Assembly (NCBI RefSeq): GCF_004323735.1
Contig: NZ_CP036455.1
Span: 491,101 to 555,100 of the forward strand
Direction: 5' to 3'
Source: Streptomonospora litoralis
Lineage (GTDB): Bacteria > Actinomycetota > Actinomycetes > Streptosporangiales > Streptosporangiaceae
Length of the DNA stretch: 64,000 nt
The notes beneath the pieces were generated by a model. It worked only from the letters and a program-made list of their open reading frames with translations, searched no databases and was not told the DNA's origin. The position numbers were made by a program, and so were the translations under genes. Below, in pieces: positions 27,400 to 36,536 of the stretch (position 1 is its first letter; each line of letters starts with the position of its first letter).

Positions 27400-27516
27400 G
27401 GCGCCGCCGGAACCGCATCGCCGGTGCCGACGGCGCCCATCCGATTGTTTCAGAGTGTGACGACGAATACGCCCGGAGTCGTGGACCGGGTGCCCCGCCG
27501 GGCTGAGCGGCCGTGC

Positions 27517-29454
27517 TCAGCCCATCTTGCGGTGGACGTCCTCCTTGGTCGAGGGACCGGGCTCGGCCTCACCGATGAGCGGACCCGGGGTGGAGGGGTC
27601 GACGACGCCCTCCTCCAGCCACGTGTAGTGGTCGTCGAGGACGCGCCGGCTCAGTTTGCCGTCGATGTCGTCGGTGTTGGTCCACAGGTCGGTGAACAGC
27701 GCGTCGGCGCGCAGGCGGGACTGGCGGCAGAAGGCGTCGGCCAGCTCGTAGGCGCCCTGGCCGCGCTCCGGATGGTCCTCGCGGTCGCGGTGGGCGCGCA
27801 CGACCACGGCGCTCATCGCGAACAGTTCGGCGCCGATGTCGACCACCCGGGCCAAGAACGCCTGCTTGGTCTCCATCCGGCCCTGCCAGCGCGACATCCC
27901 GTAGAAGGTGGAGCGCGCCAGCTTGCGCGCCGCGCGCTCGACATAGCGCAAGTGCGCGGCGAGCGGCCCGAACTCGCCGTAGGATCCGGGGCGCTGGCCT
28001 TCGCCGACGACCAGGGTGGGCAGCCAGGTGGCGTAGAACCCGCCGGCCTTGGCGAACGCGCGCGCCTTGGCGGCGGAATCGGCCTCGGGGTCGATGATGT
28101 CGCCGGCTACCGACAGGTGGGCGTCGACCGCCTCGCGGGCGATGAGCAGGTGCATGATCTCCGTGCTGCCTTCGAAGATCCGGTTGATGCGCAGGTCGCG
28201 CACGGCTTGCTCGGCGGGGATGCCGCGCTCGCCGCGCGCGGCCAGGGACTCGGCGGTCTCGTAGCCGCGGCCGCCGCGCAGCTGCACCAGTTCGTCGGCG
28301 ACCCGGGAGGCCATCTCCGAGCACCACAGCTTGGCGATCGCGGCCTCGATGCGGATGTCGTTGCGCTCGTCGTCGGCGAACTGGCTGGAGAGGTCCAGCA
28401 TGGCGGTCATGGCGTAGGTGGTGGCGGCGATGAAGGAGACCTTCTTGGCCACCTCTTCGTGCTTGCCGACCGGGCGCCCCCACTGGACGCGCTCCCGCGA
28501 CCACTCGCGGGCGATCTTCGTGCACCACTTGCCCGCCCCCACGCACATCGCGGGCAGCGACAGCCGCCCGGTGTTCAGCGTGGACAGCGCGATCTTGAGG
28601 CCCTTGCCCTCCTCGCCGATCCGGTTCTCCGCGGGTACGCGCACCCGGTGGAACCGGGTCACCCCGTTCTCCAGGCCGCGCAACCCCATGAACCTGTTGC
28701 GGTTCTCGACCGTGATGCCCTCGGAGTCGCCCTCGACGACGAACGCCGTGATGCCGCCGCGGTGCCCCTCGCTCTGCGGAACACGTGCCATGACCACCAG
28801 CAGGTCGCCCACGACGCCGTTGGTGGTCCACAGCTTCACGCCGTCGAGTAGGTAGGCCGAGCCGTCCTCGGTCGGGGTCGCGGTACTGCGCAGCCGCGCC
28901 GGGTCGCTGCCGACGTCGGGCTCGGTGAGCAGGAAGGCGCTGATGTCGGTGGTCGCGCAGCGCGGCAGGAAGGTGCGCTTCTGCTCCTCGGTGCCGAACA
29001 TCTTCAGCGGCTGGGGGACGCCGATGGACTGGTGCGCCGAGAGCAGCGCCCCGATGGCGGGGGAGACCGATCCCACGAGGGTCAGCGCCCGGTTGTAGTA
29101 CAGCTGGCTCAGCCCGAGCCCGCCGTATGTGCGGGGAATCTTCATACCGAGCGCGCCCAGCTCCTTGAGCCCGGCCATGACCTCGTCGGGAATGCGCTCC
29201 TCGCGCTCGATCCGCTGGGAGTCGATCGTCGTGCAGAAGTCGCGCAGCTTGGCGAGGAACTCCTCGCCCTCCTCGACGGTGTCGGGTGCGGGCCGCGGGT
29301 AGGGGTGGACCAGGTCCAGCCGCAGCCGGCCGAGATAGAGCTCCTTGCCGAAGCTGGGCTTTTGCCACTCGGTTTCGCGGGCGGCTTCGGCCACGGCTCG
29401 GGCCTGCCGCTCGTCGACGTGCTCAGGGGCGGTTTCGCGGTTCACCGCGGTCAT
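27517..29454 (-). CDS. Long acyl-CoA dehydrogenase (FadE10-like)
   Basis: This 645-aa enzyme is much longer than the usual ~380. It is an N-terminal extension with TEWQKPSFGKELYLGRLRLDLVHPYP, then the ACAD core (AFLLTEPDVGSDPARL, LWTTNGVVGDLLVVMARV, QWGRPVGKHEEVA, RGGRGYETAESLAARGERGIPAEQAVRDLRINRIFEGSTEIM). A ~190-residue helical C-terminal region follows, with SRWQGRMETKQAFLARVVDIGAELFA. This is the VLCAD/ACAD9-like layout of FadE10 homologues. GAGGTG lies ~12 nt before the chosen ATG at 29454; the frame reaches 29511. It probably acts on long-chain acyl-CoA in beta-oxidation. It is monocistronic. Confidence 0.92.
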   Translation of the reverse strand: MTAVNRETAPEHVDERQARAVAEAARETEWQKPSFGKELYLGRLRLDLVHPYPRPAPDTVEEGEEFLAKLRDFCTTIDSQRIEREERIPDEVMAGLKELGALGMKIPRTYGGLGLSQLYYNRALTLVGSVSPAIGALLSAHQSIGVPQPLKMFGTEEQKRTFLPRCATTDISAFLLTEPDVGSDPARLRSTATPTEDGSAYLLDGVKLWTTNGVVGDLLVVMARVPQSEGHRGGITAFVVEGDSEGITVENRNRFMGLRGLENGVTRFHRVRVPAENRIGEEGKGLKIALSTLNTGRLSLPAMCVGAGKWCTKIAREWSRERVQWGRPVGKHEEVAKKVSFIAATTYAMTAMLDLSSQFADDERNDIRIEAAIAKLWCSEMASRVADELVQLRGGRGYETAESLAARGERGIPAEQAVRDLRINRIFEGSTEIMHLLIAREAVDAHLSVAGDIIDPEADSAAKARAFAKAGGFYATWLPTLVVGEGQRPGSYGEFGPLAAHLRYVERAARKLARSTFYGMSRWQGRMETKQAFLARVVDIGAELFAMSAVVVRAHRDREDHPERGQGAYELADAFCRQSRLRADALFTDLWTNTDDIDGKLSRRVLDDHYTWLEEGVVDPSTPGPLIGEAEPGPSTKEDVHRKMG

Positions 29455-29616
29455 ATCCGTGATCACCTCGCCAGCACAACGTCGCGCCGGGGTCTGTATG
29501 GCCTGCTTCACACCCCTACCCGCGAGTAGGGGGAATGAAGCATGGCCGCCGGGGGTGCGGCGCTGCGCCGGAATCCGGAGCGCGCTCCCTCCGCGCCGGG
29601 CAGGCTCCGGCCGCGC

Positions 29617-31017
29617 TCACTCCTCCTGGTGCAGCGGAATCCGCACGGTCACCGTCGTACCCTCGCCCGGCGCCGAGTCCAGGTCCACGTCGCCGCTGTG
29701 GGCGTCGGCGATCGCGCGCACGATGGCCAGGCCCAGTCCGCTCCCGCTGCCCGGCGTGCGGTTGCTGCGGTAGAAGCGGTCGAACGCCCGGTTCAGGTCC
29801 TCCGGCGCCATGCCCGGCCCCCGGTCGGCGACCTCCAGCACGGCGCGATCATCCTGACTGCGCAGCCGCACGGCGACCGGCGTGTTCGCGGGGGTGTGTT
29901 CGCGCACGTTGGCCAGCAGATTAGCCAGGATCTGGCGCAGTCTGGCCTCGTCGGAGTCGCACCACAGCTCGTCCGGCGCCTCCAGGGATATCTCGCGCTG
30001 GGGCTCCAGGGCCTGGGCGTCCCCCACCACCTCCGCGGCGAGCACGGTGAGGTCGGTGCGCGAGCGCTGCAGCGAACCGGTGCGGTCCAGCCGCGCCAGC
30101 TCCAGCAGCTCGGCGACCAGCCGGCTCATCCGCTGCGACTCGTTCTCGATGCGCTCCATCGCCCCGCCCATCTCGGTGTCGGGGATGGCGCCCTGCCGGT
30201 ACAGCTCGGCATAGCCGCGGATGGTCGTCAGCGGGGTCCGCAGCTCGTGGGAGGCGTCGGCCGCGAACGCGCGCACCCGCTCCTCCGATGCGCGCTGGGC
30301 GGCGAAGGCGTCCTCGATGCGGCGCAGCATGGTGTTGATGGCCGTCGCCAGTCGCCCGACCTCGCTGTGCGACCCCGACCCCGGCATGCGCACCGACATG
30401 TCCGAGCCGACGCTGATCCGGTTGGCGGTCGTGGCCATCTCGTCCAGCGGCTCCAGGCCGCGCCCGATCAGCCAGCGGCCCGCCAGTGTCAGCCCGCCCA
30501 GCAGCAGTCCGGCGGTGACCAGCTGCGTCAGTACCAGCTGCCACGGGTACTGCTCGCGGTCGCTGGTGGGCACCCCCGCGACCATGATGGTCTCGGGCCG
30601 CAACCGCACGGTCGCGCGGTAGGGCGCGACAGCCGGGTCCACGCCGTCCAGCTCGAAGATCTCCCCGGTGGAGCCGTACTCGCGCCAGCGCTCCAACCCG
30701 ATGGTGCGGATGCGGTCCAGCACGACGTCTTCGCGGTAGCTGTCGCCGTAGACCTGGCTGATCTCGCCGGTGCGGCCGTCCAGCAGCACCACGAAGTAGG
30801 GCGAGGGGCTGGGCGCGTCCACGCCCGCCGGCGGGGTGTCGTTGTCCAGCCGCACCATCGCGCGTTCCGCGGTGAGCTGGAGCTGGGCGTCTATCCGCTC
30901 CGTGATGAAGCTGCGCAGGGTCAGGAATCCGACGACACAGGTCACCAGCAGGCCGGTACCGGTGACCGCGAGCAGACCGACGAGCAGCCGCCGCCGCAGC
31001 CCTCCGCGCTGGGTCAT
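29617..31017 (-). CDS. Sensor histidine kinase (EnvZ/CutS-type, membrane)
   Basis: This 466-aa kinase has a basic start and TM1 (~10-33), then an extracytoplasmic sensor of ~120 residues. TM2 (~160-183) is followed by a HAMP domain (~184-238) and a HisKA with His257 in FAADASHELRTPLTTI. The HATPase has N-box LANLLANVREHT, G1 ADRGPGM, F-box FDRFYRSN and G2 GSGLGLAIV. The gene begins immediately after the stop of the response regulator gene (0 nt between), so the two form an operon with co-translation likely. The family resembles actinobacterial TcrY/TrcS/CutS kinases; the stimulus is not known. Confidence 0.93.
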   Translation of the reverse strand: MTQRGGLRRRLLVGLLAVTGTGLLVTCVVGFLTLRSFITERIDAQLQLTAERAMVRLDNDTPPAGVDAPSPSPYFVVLLDGRTGEISQVYGDSYREDVVLDRIRTIGLERWREYGSTGEIFELDGVDPAVAPYRATVRLRPETIMVAGVPTSDREQYPWQLVLTQLVTAGLLLGGLTLAGRWLIGRGLEPLDEMATTANRISVGSDMSVRMPGSGSHSEVGRLATAINTMLRRIEDAFAAQRASEERVRAFAADASHELRTPLTTIRGYAELYRQGAIPDTEMGGAMERIENESQRMSRLVAELLELARLDRTGSLQRSRTDLTVLAAEVVGDAQALEPQREISLEAPDELWCDSDEARLRQILANLLANVREHTPANTPVAVRLRSQDDRAVLEVADRGPGMAPEDLNRAFDRFYRSNRTPGSGSGLGLAIVRAIADAHSGDVDLDSAPGEGTTVTVRIPLHQEE

Positions 31018-31743
31018 CTATGAGCTGTCCCGGTTGCGCAGCGCGTAGCCCACCCCGCGCTGGGTGTGGATGAGCGCGGGTCCGAGCGGGTCGAGCTTGC
31101 GGCGCAGGTAGCTGACATAGGTCTCCACGATCTGGGACTGCCCGGCGTAGTCCCAGCCCCACACGTTCTCCAGCAGCTGGGCCCGCGTCAGCACCTGACC
31201 GGCGTTGCTCATCAGATAGGCCAGCAGGCGGAACTCCGTCGGCGACAGCTCGATGGGCACGCCTGCGCGGCGCACCGTCCAGGTCCGCTCGTTGAGTTCG
31301 AGGTCGTCCACCCGCAGCATGCCCTGCTCGTTGCGGTCGGAGTCGGCACCGCCCTCGTCGCGCCGGGTGCGCCGCAGGAGCGCGTGCACGCGCGCGACGA
31401 GGGCCTCGACGGAGAAGGGCTTGGTGACGTAGTCGTCGCCGCCCAGAGACAGCCCGGTCACCGTGTCGGAAGGGGTGTCGCGCGCGGTGAGGTAGATGAC
31501 CGGGACCTCGTCGCCGGAGTCGCGCAGCTGCCGGCAGACCTCGAACCCGCTGACGTCGGGAAGCAGCACGTCGAGGACGATCAGGTCGGGGCGCTGCTCG
31601 CGCGCCATCGCCAGACCCGCCTCGCCGGTCTCCGCGGTGTCCACGCTGAACCCGTGGAAGCGCAGTGCCGCCTGCACCAGGTCGCGGATGTTCGGCTCGT
31701 CGTCGATCACCAGTACGTGCGAGCGTGTCGCGGTCTCGCGCAT
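31018..31743 (-). CDS. OmpR/PhoB-family response regulator
   Basis: This is a 241-aa protein with a receiver domain (phospho-acceptor Asp58 in LIVLDVLLPD; acidic pair IDDE; Lys in DYVTKPF) and a C-terminal winged helix (ELSPTEFRLLAYLMSNAGQVLTRAQLLENVWGWDY..YVSYLRRKLD). It is the first gene of the pair with the kinase. The ATG at 31743 is preferred to the GTG at 31752 because GAGGTGG lies 5 nt before it and would overlap the GTG. Resembles TcrX/TrcR-type regulators; target genes unknown. Confidence 0.94.
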   Translation of the reverse strand: MRETATRSHVLVIDDEPNIRDLVQAALRFHGFSVDTAETGEAGLAMAREQRPDLIVLDVLLPDVSGFEVCRQLRDSGDEVPVIYLTARDTPSDTVTGLSLGGDDYVTKPFSVEALVARVHALLRRTRRDEGGADSDRNEQGMLRVDDLELNERTWTVRRAGVPIELSPTEFRLLAYLMSNAGQVLTRAQLLENVWGWDYAGQSQIVETYVSYLRRKLDPLGPALIHTQRGVGYALRNRDSS

Positions 31744-32302
31744 GCATTCCACCTCTGAGCGGTTCCGGAGCGGCCTCCGGCCTGGCCTCCCATCATGCCG
31801 CAGGCCCGGAACGAGGGTGACACGCCGCGCGCTCCGGCGTTCGCCGGCAGGCGGGGCGGAAAGGCACCGAAAAGGGCGCCGATGCGCGGCGGGGACGCCG
31901 GGGCGCGCCGACCCGGCGTCCCCGCCGTCGTCTCGCGTCCGCGCGTCAGGCTCGCGCGGGCGTGAAACGACGGGCCGCAGCCTGCGGCCGTACCGCCCCG
32001 TGCAGACCGAAGCCGTGGACAGGGTGCGGCTCGCGGTCGTGCCGGGCCGGCAACCGCCTGCGGCCCGGCAACAGGATGCCGCAACGGGCTGTGATGCGGC
32101 AGAGCGCAGGCTGGGAAAACGCTGATAGCCGCGGCCCCGGGGGCGAAAAGGACGGCGCGCACGCGCCGTGTCCCGCCGGTGTCGGGTGATCCTTTACCGA
32201 AGGGAGGCGAACCCCGCGGGCGGCTCGGCCGTCCTACCCCGTGGCAGTACCGCGCGCCGCGCAGCAGATGCGGCGGCGTTCCGCGCGGCGAGGCGCGGAG
32301 AG

Positions 32303-32337
32303 GGGGCTCGGTGCGGAGGACGGCCGCACCGAGCCCC
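32303..32337 (+). terminator. Perfect 14-bp hairpin, orphan terminator
   Basis: GGGGCTCGGTGCGG (32303-32316) pairs with CCGCACCGAGCCCC (32324-32337) around a 7-nt loop, followed by TTCC. No annotated gene ends just before it on either strand: the two nearest genes diverge from this gap. Confidence 0.55.
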
Positions 32338-32595
32338 TTCCGTCCGCTTGTCCTACCCGCCAGGGCCCCGGACTCACTTCGCCGCCGCACAAGGCGGACG
32401 GCGGGTCGTAGCGGCGACGGCGGCGGGCGCCCGCGCGTCCGTACATGGCGCGGGGCGATCGCCGCGGCGGATACCGGCACATCGGATCTACCGGGCCGGC
32501 GGTTCCCCGACTCCGGAAGCCGTGGCGGCGGACTCGCCGTCGTCGGTCCCCTCGTCCGCCGCGCCGAAGGGCGGCGCACCGTCGTATCCCCGCGC

Positions 32596-32601
32596 TAGCC
32601 T
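32596..32601 (+). promoter_or_regulatory. -10 box of a leaderless promoter (xthA)
   Basis: TAGCCT is followed by 6 nt and then the GTG of xthA, with no Shine-Dalgarno. Inferred from spacing. Confidence 0.55.
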
Positions 32602-32607
32602 GGCGGT

Positions 32608-33450
32608 GTGCGAATCGCGACGTGGAATGTGAACAGTGTCCGGGCGCGCGGCGAGCGGATCGCGGCGTGGTTGCAGCGCAGCGACGTCGACGTCGCCGCT
32701 GTCCAGGAGACCAAGTGCCGCGACGACCAGTTCCCCACCGAGCTCTTCACCGACCTCGGCTACGAGGTCGCCCACCACGGGCTCTCGCAGTGGAACGGCG
32801 TCGCGGTCCTCTCCCGTGTGGGGCTGACCGACGTGCAGTTCGGCTTCCCCGGCCAGCCCGGATGGGGTGAACCCGAGGCTCCCGAGGCCCGCGCCCTGGG
32901 CGCCACCTGCGGCGGTGTGCGGGTGTGGAGCCTGTACGTGCCCAACGGCCGCGAAATCGACGACCCGCACTACTCCTACAAGCTGCGCTGGCTGGAGGCG
33001 CTGCGCGCCTACGGCGCCGAGTGCCTGGACGAGGACCCGCGCGCGCAGATGGCGCTGTGCGGCGACTTCAACGTCGCTCCCCAGGACGACGACGTGTGGG
33101 ACATGGCCGAGTTCGAAGGCAAGACGCACGTGACCAAGCCCGAGCGCGACGCGTTCACCAGCGTCGTCGACGCCGGGTTCGCCGAGGTGGTGCGCCCCTT
33201 CGCGCCCGGCCCCGGCGTCTACACCTACTGGGACTACAAGCAGCTGTCCTTCCCCAAGCGCAAGGGCATGCGGATCGACTTCGTACTGGCCTCGCCCGCG
33301 CTGGCGTCGCGGGTCTCCGGCGCGATGGTCGACCGCGAGGAGCGCAAGGGCAAGGGGGCCTCCGACCACGCGCCGGTGATGGTGGACCTCGACGGCGGCG
33401 CCGATCAGGAGTCGGCGGCGGCCGACGCGGCGGGTCTCGGCGGAGCCTGA
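32608..33450 (+). CDS. xthA: Exodeoxyribonuclease III (AP endonuclease)
   Basis: This 280-aa member of the exonuclease III/EEP family cuts DNA 5' of abasic sites and removes 3' blocks in base excision repair. All signature motifs are present: ATWNVNS (N-terminus), VQETKC (catalytic Glu), YVPNGRE, CGDFNVAPQDDDVWD, the substrate-binding TYWDYKQLSFPKRKGMRIDFVLASP, and SDHAPVMVDL with the terminal catalytic Asp-His. The C-terminal ~20 residues are a low-complexity tail. It starts at a GTG 6 nt after TAGCCT (leaderless). Confidence 0.95.
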   Translation: MRIATWNVNSVRARGERIAAWLQRSDVDVAAVQETKCRDDQFPTELFTDLGYEVAHHGLSQWNGVAVLSRVGLTDVQFGFPGQPGWGEPEAPEARALGATCGGVRVWSLYVPNGREIDDPHYSYKLRWLEALRAYGAECLDEDPRAQMALCGDFNVAPQDDDVWDMAEFEGKTHVTKPERDAFTSVVDAGFAEVVRPFAPGPGVYTYWDYKQLSFPKRKGMRIDFVLASPALASRVSGAMVDREERKGKGASDHAPVMVDLDGGADQESAAADAAGLGGA

Positions 33451-33579
33451 GATCGGTGGCGGGACCGTCGGAGCACCTGCGGGAGTGACGAAGGTGTCGG
33501 TTCCGCCCGCGAGGCTCCGAGGTGGCCTGCGCAGCCCGCAGCGGCGGGTCGGGCCCTCGGCGTCGGCGCGGCGCCCCGG

Positions 33580-33585
33580 TAGGGT
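33580..33585 (+). promoter_or_regulatory. -10 box of a leaderless promoter (ribokinase)
   Basis: TAGGGT ends 6 nt before the GTG at 33592 and no Shine-Dalgarno is present. Confidence 0.55.
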
Positions 33586-33591
33586 CGCCGT

Positions 33592-34515
33592 GTGAGTTCG
33601 TCTGGCACCTTCGCGGCACCGCCGCGCATCGCGGTCTTCGGCAGCGTCAACATGGACCTCGTCGCCTACGTCGGTTCCGCACCGGGGAGCGGTGAGACGG
33701 TGACCGGGACGCGGTTCGCCCAGGTCCCCGGAGGCAAGGGCGCCAACCAGGCAGTGGCGGCCGCCCGCGCCGGTGCCGACGTCGCGTTCCTCGGCGCGGT
33801 GGGCGACGACGCGTTCGGCAACCAACTGCGCAGCAACCTCGTGGAGTGCGGCATCGAGGTGTCGGGGCTGCGTACCGTCGCGGGCACCTCCGGCGTGGCC
33901 CATATCGTCGTTGAGGACGACGGAGCCAACTCCATCATCGTGATTCCCGGCGCCAACGGCCGCGTCACCGGTCTGCGCGCGGGCGACGAAGCGCTGGTAG
34001 AAGGCAGCGCGGCGCTGCTGCTGCAGCTGGAGCTGCCCATGGAGGCCGTCGTCGCCGCAGCGCGCGCCGGCCGCGCCGCGGGCGTGCCGACGGTGCTGAC
34101 CCCGGCGCCCGCCCGCGAACTGCCCACCGAACTGCTGGAACAGGTCGACCTGCTCGTGCCCAACCAGCACGAGGCGGCGGCGATCACCGGGGAGGCCGAG
34201 CCGCACAGCGCCCTGGCCGCCCTGCTGCGCATCGTGCCCGAGGCGATCATCACCCTGGGCGAGGGCGGCGCACTGTACGGCGCCCGCGGCGCCGAGCCCG
34301 TCCGCGTGGCGGCGCGCCGGGTAACGCCGGTCGATACCACCGCAGCCGGAGACACCTTCTGCGGCGCCTTCGCGGTCGCCCGGGCCCGGGGCGCTGCGCC
34401 CGAGGAGTGCCTGCGGTTCGCCCAGGCCGCCGCTGCGCTTTCGGTGCAGCGCCACGGTGCGGCGCCGTCCATGCCCGAGCGGTCCGAGATCGAGGACTTC
34501 CTCGCGCGCGGCTGA
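33592..34515 (+). CDS. rbsK: PfkB-family sugar kinase, ribokinase type
   Basis: This 307-aa kinase phosphorylates ribose (or a related sugar) at O5. It shows the ribokinase signatures VFGSVNMDLVAYV, the first PfkB motif (GGKGANQAVAAARAGADVAFLGAVGDDAFG), the ADP-binding VITLGEGGALY-like strand and the second PfkB motif (VTPVDTTAAGDTFCGAFAVA) with the catalytic Asp. No ribose transporter or lacI gene is adjacent, so exact substrate is inferred from overall similarity only. It has its own leaderless-type promoter 6 nt upstream of the GTG. Confidence 0.88.
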   Translation: MSSSGTFAAPPRIAVFGSVNMDLVAYVGSAPGSGETVTGTRFAQVPGGKGANQAVAAARAGADVAFLGAVGDDAFGNQLRSNLVECGIEVSGLRTVAGTSGVAHIVVEDDGANSIIVIPGANGRVTGLRAGDEALVEGSAALLLQLELPMEAVVAAARAGRAAGVPTVLTPAPARELPTELLEQVDLLVPNQHEAAAITGEAEPHSALAALLRIVPEAIITLGEGGALYGARGAEPVRVAARRVTPVDTTAAGDTFCGAFAVARARGAAPEECLRFAQAAAALSVQRHGAAPSMPERSEIEDFLARG

Positions 34516-34746
34516 GCGGGCAGCCGGGCGGACGTGGTGAGACCGGGCGCCGCGGGCACGCGGCGGACGGGGGCGCCGGAGTGAAGCAGCGGACCTCTGT
34601 ACGCGATGCGGGGCCGGGAACGGCGGGGGAGCCGGAACGGTGTCAGCCGAAGGCCGCCGGCGAGGCGTCGAGCCGGCGCGAAACGGTCGCCGCCGGTTCG
34701 AGGGTTCCGGCGCGAGAGGGGAATCCGTTCGGCCCCCGGTGCGGCG

Positions 34747-35364
34747 TCAGGAGACGTGGCCGATCTGGCGGAGGAAGTGGATCGGGTCGGTGTCCTGGAC
34801 CCGCAACTCCAAGACGATGTCGATGACGTCGCCGACCAGGCGATCACCCCAGGGCACGGGTCCGCCGTCGCCGACACCGAAGTCGGAGAGCCTGATCTGG
34901 GTGTTGCCGGCGAAGAAGTGCCCGTAGGTCCCGTCGGGGTCGGCGTAGTCGGGAGCCTCCCCGGCCCACTCGCACTCCAGCGCGATCGGGCGCGTGGTGC
35001 CGTGGATGGTCAGGTCGCCGTGCAGGTAGAAGGTGCGCTTGTGGACCGAGCGCTCCTCGATGCGGGTGCTGGTGAAGCGGATTTCCGGGTGGTTCTCCAC
35101 ATCCAGGAAGTCGGCCGAGCGCAGGTGGTCGTCGCGCGCCTGCACGCCCGTGTTGACCGAGGCCGCGCGGACGCTCACGTCGACCTTGGACGCCGCGGGG
35201 TCGTCGGCCACCATCACGGCCCCCCTGGCGTCGCCGAACGTGCCCTGGACGCGGCCGAAGCGCAGGTAGCGGGCGACGAAGATGATGCAGGAGTGGATGG
35301 GGTCGATGTGCCAGTGGCCCGGTGCGGGACCGAAGTCATAGCCCTCTGGCGGGAGTGGGTTCAT
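34747..35364 (-). CDS. YceI-family lipid-binding protein
   Basis: This 205-aa lipocalin-like protein of the YceI family binds isoprenoid-type lipids in its barrel. Visible features are GHWHIDPIHSCIIFVARYL near the start, the core strands (VNTGVQARDDHLRSADFLDVENHPEIRFTSTRI) and DLTIHGTTRPIALECEW. No signal peptide is seen, as in most actinobacterial members, so it is cytoplasmic. The segment VPWGDRLVGDVIDIVLELRV closes the barrel. AGAGGGGAAAG lies before the ATG. On the same strand, TTAGCCT ~30 nt upstream is a likely promoter element. Confidence 0.88.
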   Translation of the reverse strand: MNPLPPEGYDFGPAPGHWHIDPIHSCIIFVARYLRFGRVQGTFGDARGAVMVADDPAASKVDVSVRAASVNTGVQARDDHLRSADFLDVENHPEIRFTSTRIEERSVHKRTFYLHGDLTIHGTTRPIALECEWAGEAPDYADPDGTYGHFFAGNTQIRLSDFGVGDGGPVPWGDRLVGDVIDIVLELRVQDTDPIHFLRQIGHVS

Positions 35365-35780
35365 GTGTACTTTCCCCTCTTTTCGATCTACCTCAGGCTA
35401 ATATCCCGTTTCGATGTTGTTTGGTGCCGTTGACCGTGGTGTACCTCGCGGGGTAGTCACAGCTCCGGCGGCGTGCGGGCGGTTCCGCGTCGCAGTTCGG
35501 GTCGGTCAAGGGGTATCGGGGCCTGGTGAAAGTCCACTTTCGGTCGGCTTTCACACCCGCCGCTGTAGTACACCTCACACGCTCGCCGCGCGCTCGGCGG
35601 CCGTGTCCGGTCGGGTCGACCGGTGCGGCACCGCGGGCGCGGCCGATCGCGGCTGCACCATTCGAGATCGGGGGGAACCGCCCGCGATGTACGCTCTTGG
35701 GGAGCCTGTGCGCCGCGGACACCTGCTCCGCGCGGTAGCGGCGTCGGCGCACTCGTCCCCCGAGAAGTCAGCGATCCGCA
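35365..35780. other. 416-bp intergenic region
   Basis: Divergent spacer between the YceI gene and the gene at 35781. It holds the probable YceI promoter and an inverted repeat (35526-35554); no gene is supported in the remainder. Confidence 0.6.
35526..35554. promoter_or_regulatory. Inverted repeat, possible operator
   Basis: GTGAAAG (35526-35532) and CTTTCAC (35548-35554) are inverted over a 15-bp spacer that itself starts TCCACTTTC. A regulatory role is a guess based on position in the divergent spacer. Confidence 0.3.
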
Positions 35781-36455
35781 TTGAGCAGCGATACGCACAG
35801 TACCGAGCCCGTGTTCACCCGGACCGCTCGGCGCAGGCGGGAGCGGTTGCGCAGGCGCCGCCTGATGACGGCCGGTGCCGCGGCCGCCTGCCTCGTCTGC
35901 GGCGGTGCGGTCGCCGCGGTCGTGGCCCTGAGCCGGGGAGGCACCGAGGTGGGCGTGGACGACCCGCCTCCCCCGCCGGGTGCGGTGAGCGTGAGCCCGT
36001 CGGCCGCTCCGGCGGGCGACGGCGGCGGGGCTCCGCCTGCCCAGCCCGCCGGGGAGGCGACGATCGCCGTGCCCGATGACGGCGCCCCTTCCCAAGGGGA
36101 TTCCGGGGCGGGCGAAGGCCCTCCCGCGAGCGGCGGCTCGGGCGGTTCCGCGGATGCCGGCGGTGATTCGGGCGGCGGCTCCGGCTCGGGCGGCGCCCAG
36201 AGCGGGCAGCAGGAGGGGACCGGCGGCGGCGCCCAGAGCGGGTCGGAGGACTCCGGAGCCGATGGCGGGCAGGCCGTCCCCGACGTGCCGCCGTGGCTCG
36301 ACGGTGAGAACGGCGACCGGGACTCGGACGAGGACGGCTGGGACCGGCAGGACTGGGGTCAGGACGACTGGGACCAGGACGACTGGCAGGACTGGGACTC
36401 GTCCGAGGGAGACGGGCGCCCCCGAGACGGTGAGGGCCCCGGCGGACGCGGCTGA
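35781..36455 (+). CDS. Single-pass membrane protein with Gly/Asp/Trp-rich exterior (hypothetical)
   Basis: This 224-aa protein has an Arg-rich cytoplasmic head (RTARRRRERLRRRRL), one membrane segment (TAGAAAACLVCGGAVAAVVAL, ~29-49) and a disordered exterior rich in Gly, Ser, Pro and Ala. Near the C-terminus there is an acidic D-W repeat (DGWDRQDWGQDDWDQDDWQDWD, about 170-205 region). The TTG start at 35781 has only a weak GAGAAG upstream, so the exact start is uncertain. Possibly a wall-associated or surface protein; no family recognised. It is convergent with argS. Confidence 0.5.
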   Translation: MSSDTHSTEPVFTRTARRRRERLRRRRLMTAGAAAACLVCGGAVAAVVALSRGGTEVGVDDPPPPPGAVSVSPSAAPAGDGGGAPPAQPAGEATIAVPDDGAPSQGDSGAGEGPPASGGSGGSADAGGDSGGGSGSGGAQSGQQEGTGGGAQSGSEDSGADGGQAVPDVPPWLDGENGDRDSDEDGWDRQDWGQDDWDQDDWQDWDSSEGDGRPRDGEGPGGRG

Positions 36456-36536
36456 CGTAGGCGGCCGACGGGCGGTCGTCCGGCGGAGGCGGCAGCGGCG
36501 TCCGCCGAGCCGCATCCGCCGGTGCGCTCCGGCTCG

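Larger units (their letters stand above)
31744..32607. other. 864-bp intergenic region with one strong hairpin
   Basis: No coding region is supported: open frames here are Arg/Pro/Gly-rich and lack start signals or family features. It contains the 14-bp perfect hairpin at 32303-32337. GAAGGGAGGCGAACC (~32205) and local GC palindromes are visible but unassigned. A short untranslated RNA ending at the hairpin is possible but unproven. Confidence 0.6.

Noticed and set aside
31707-32579. 290-codon open frame on the minus strand upstream of the response regulator
   Set aside because: Arg/Pro-rich, overlaps the real regulator start region, no start signals and no family features.
35385-35405. Possible DtxR iron box (AGGCTAA half-site) upstream of the YceI gene
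   Set aside because: Only about 11 of 19 positions match the consensus and the second half-site is missing; more likely part of a -10 element.
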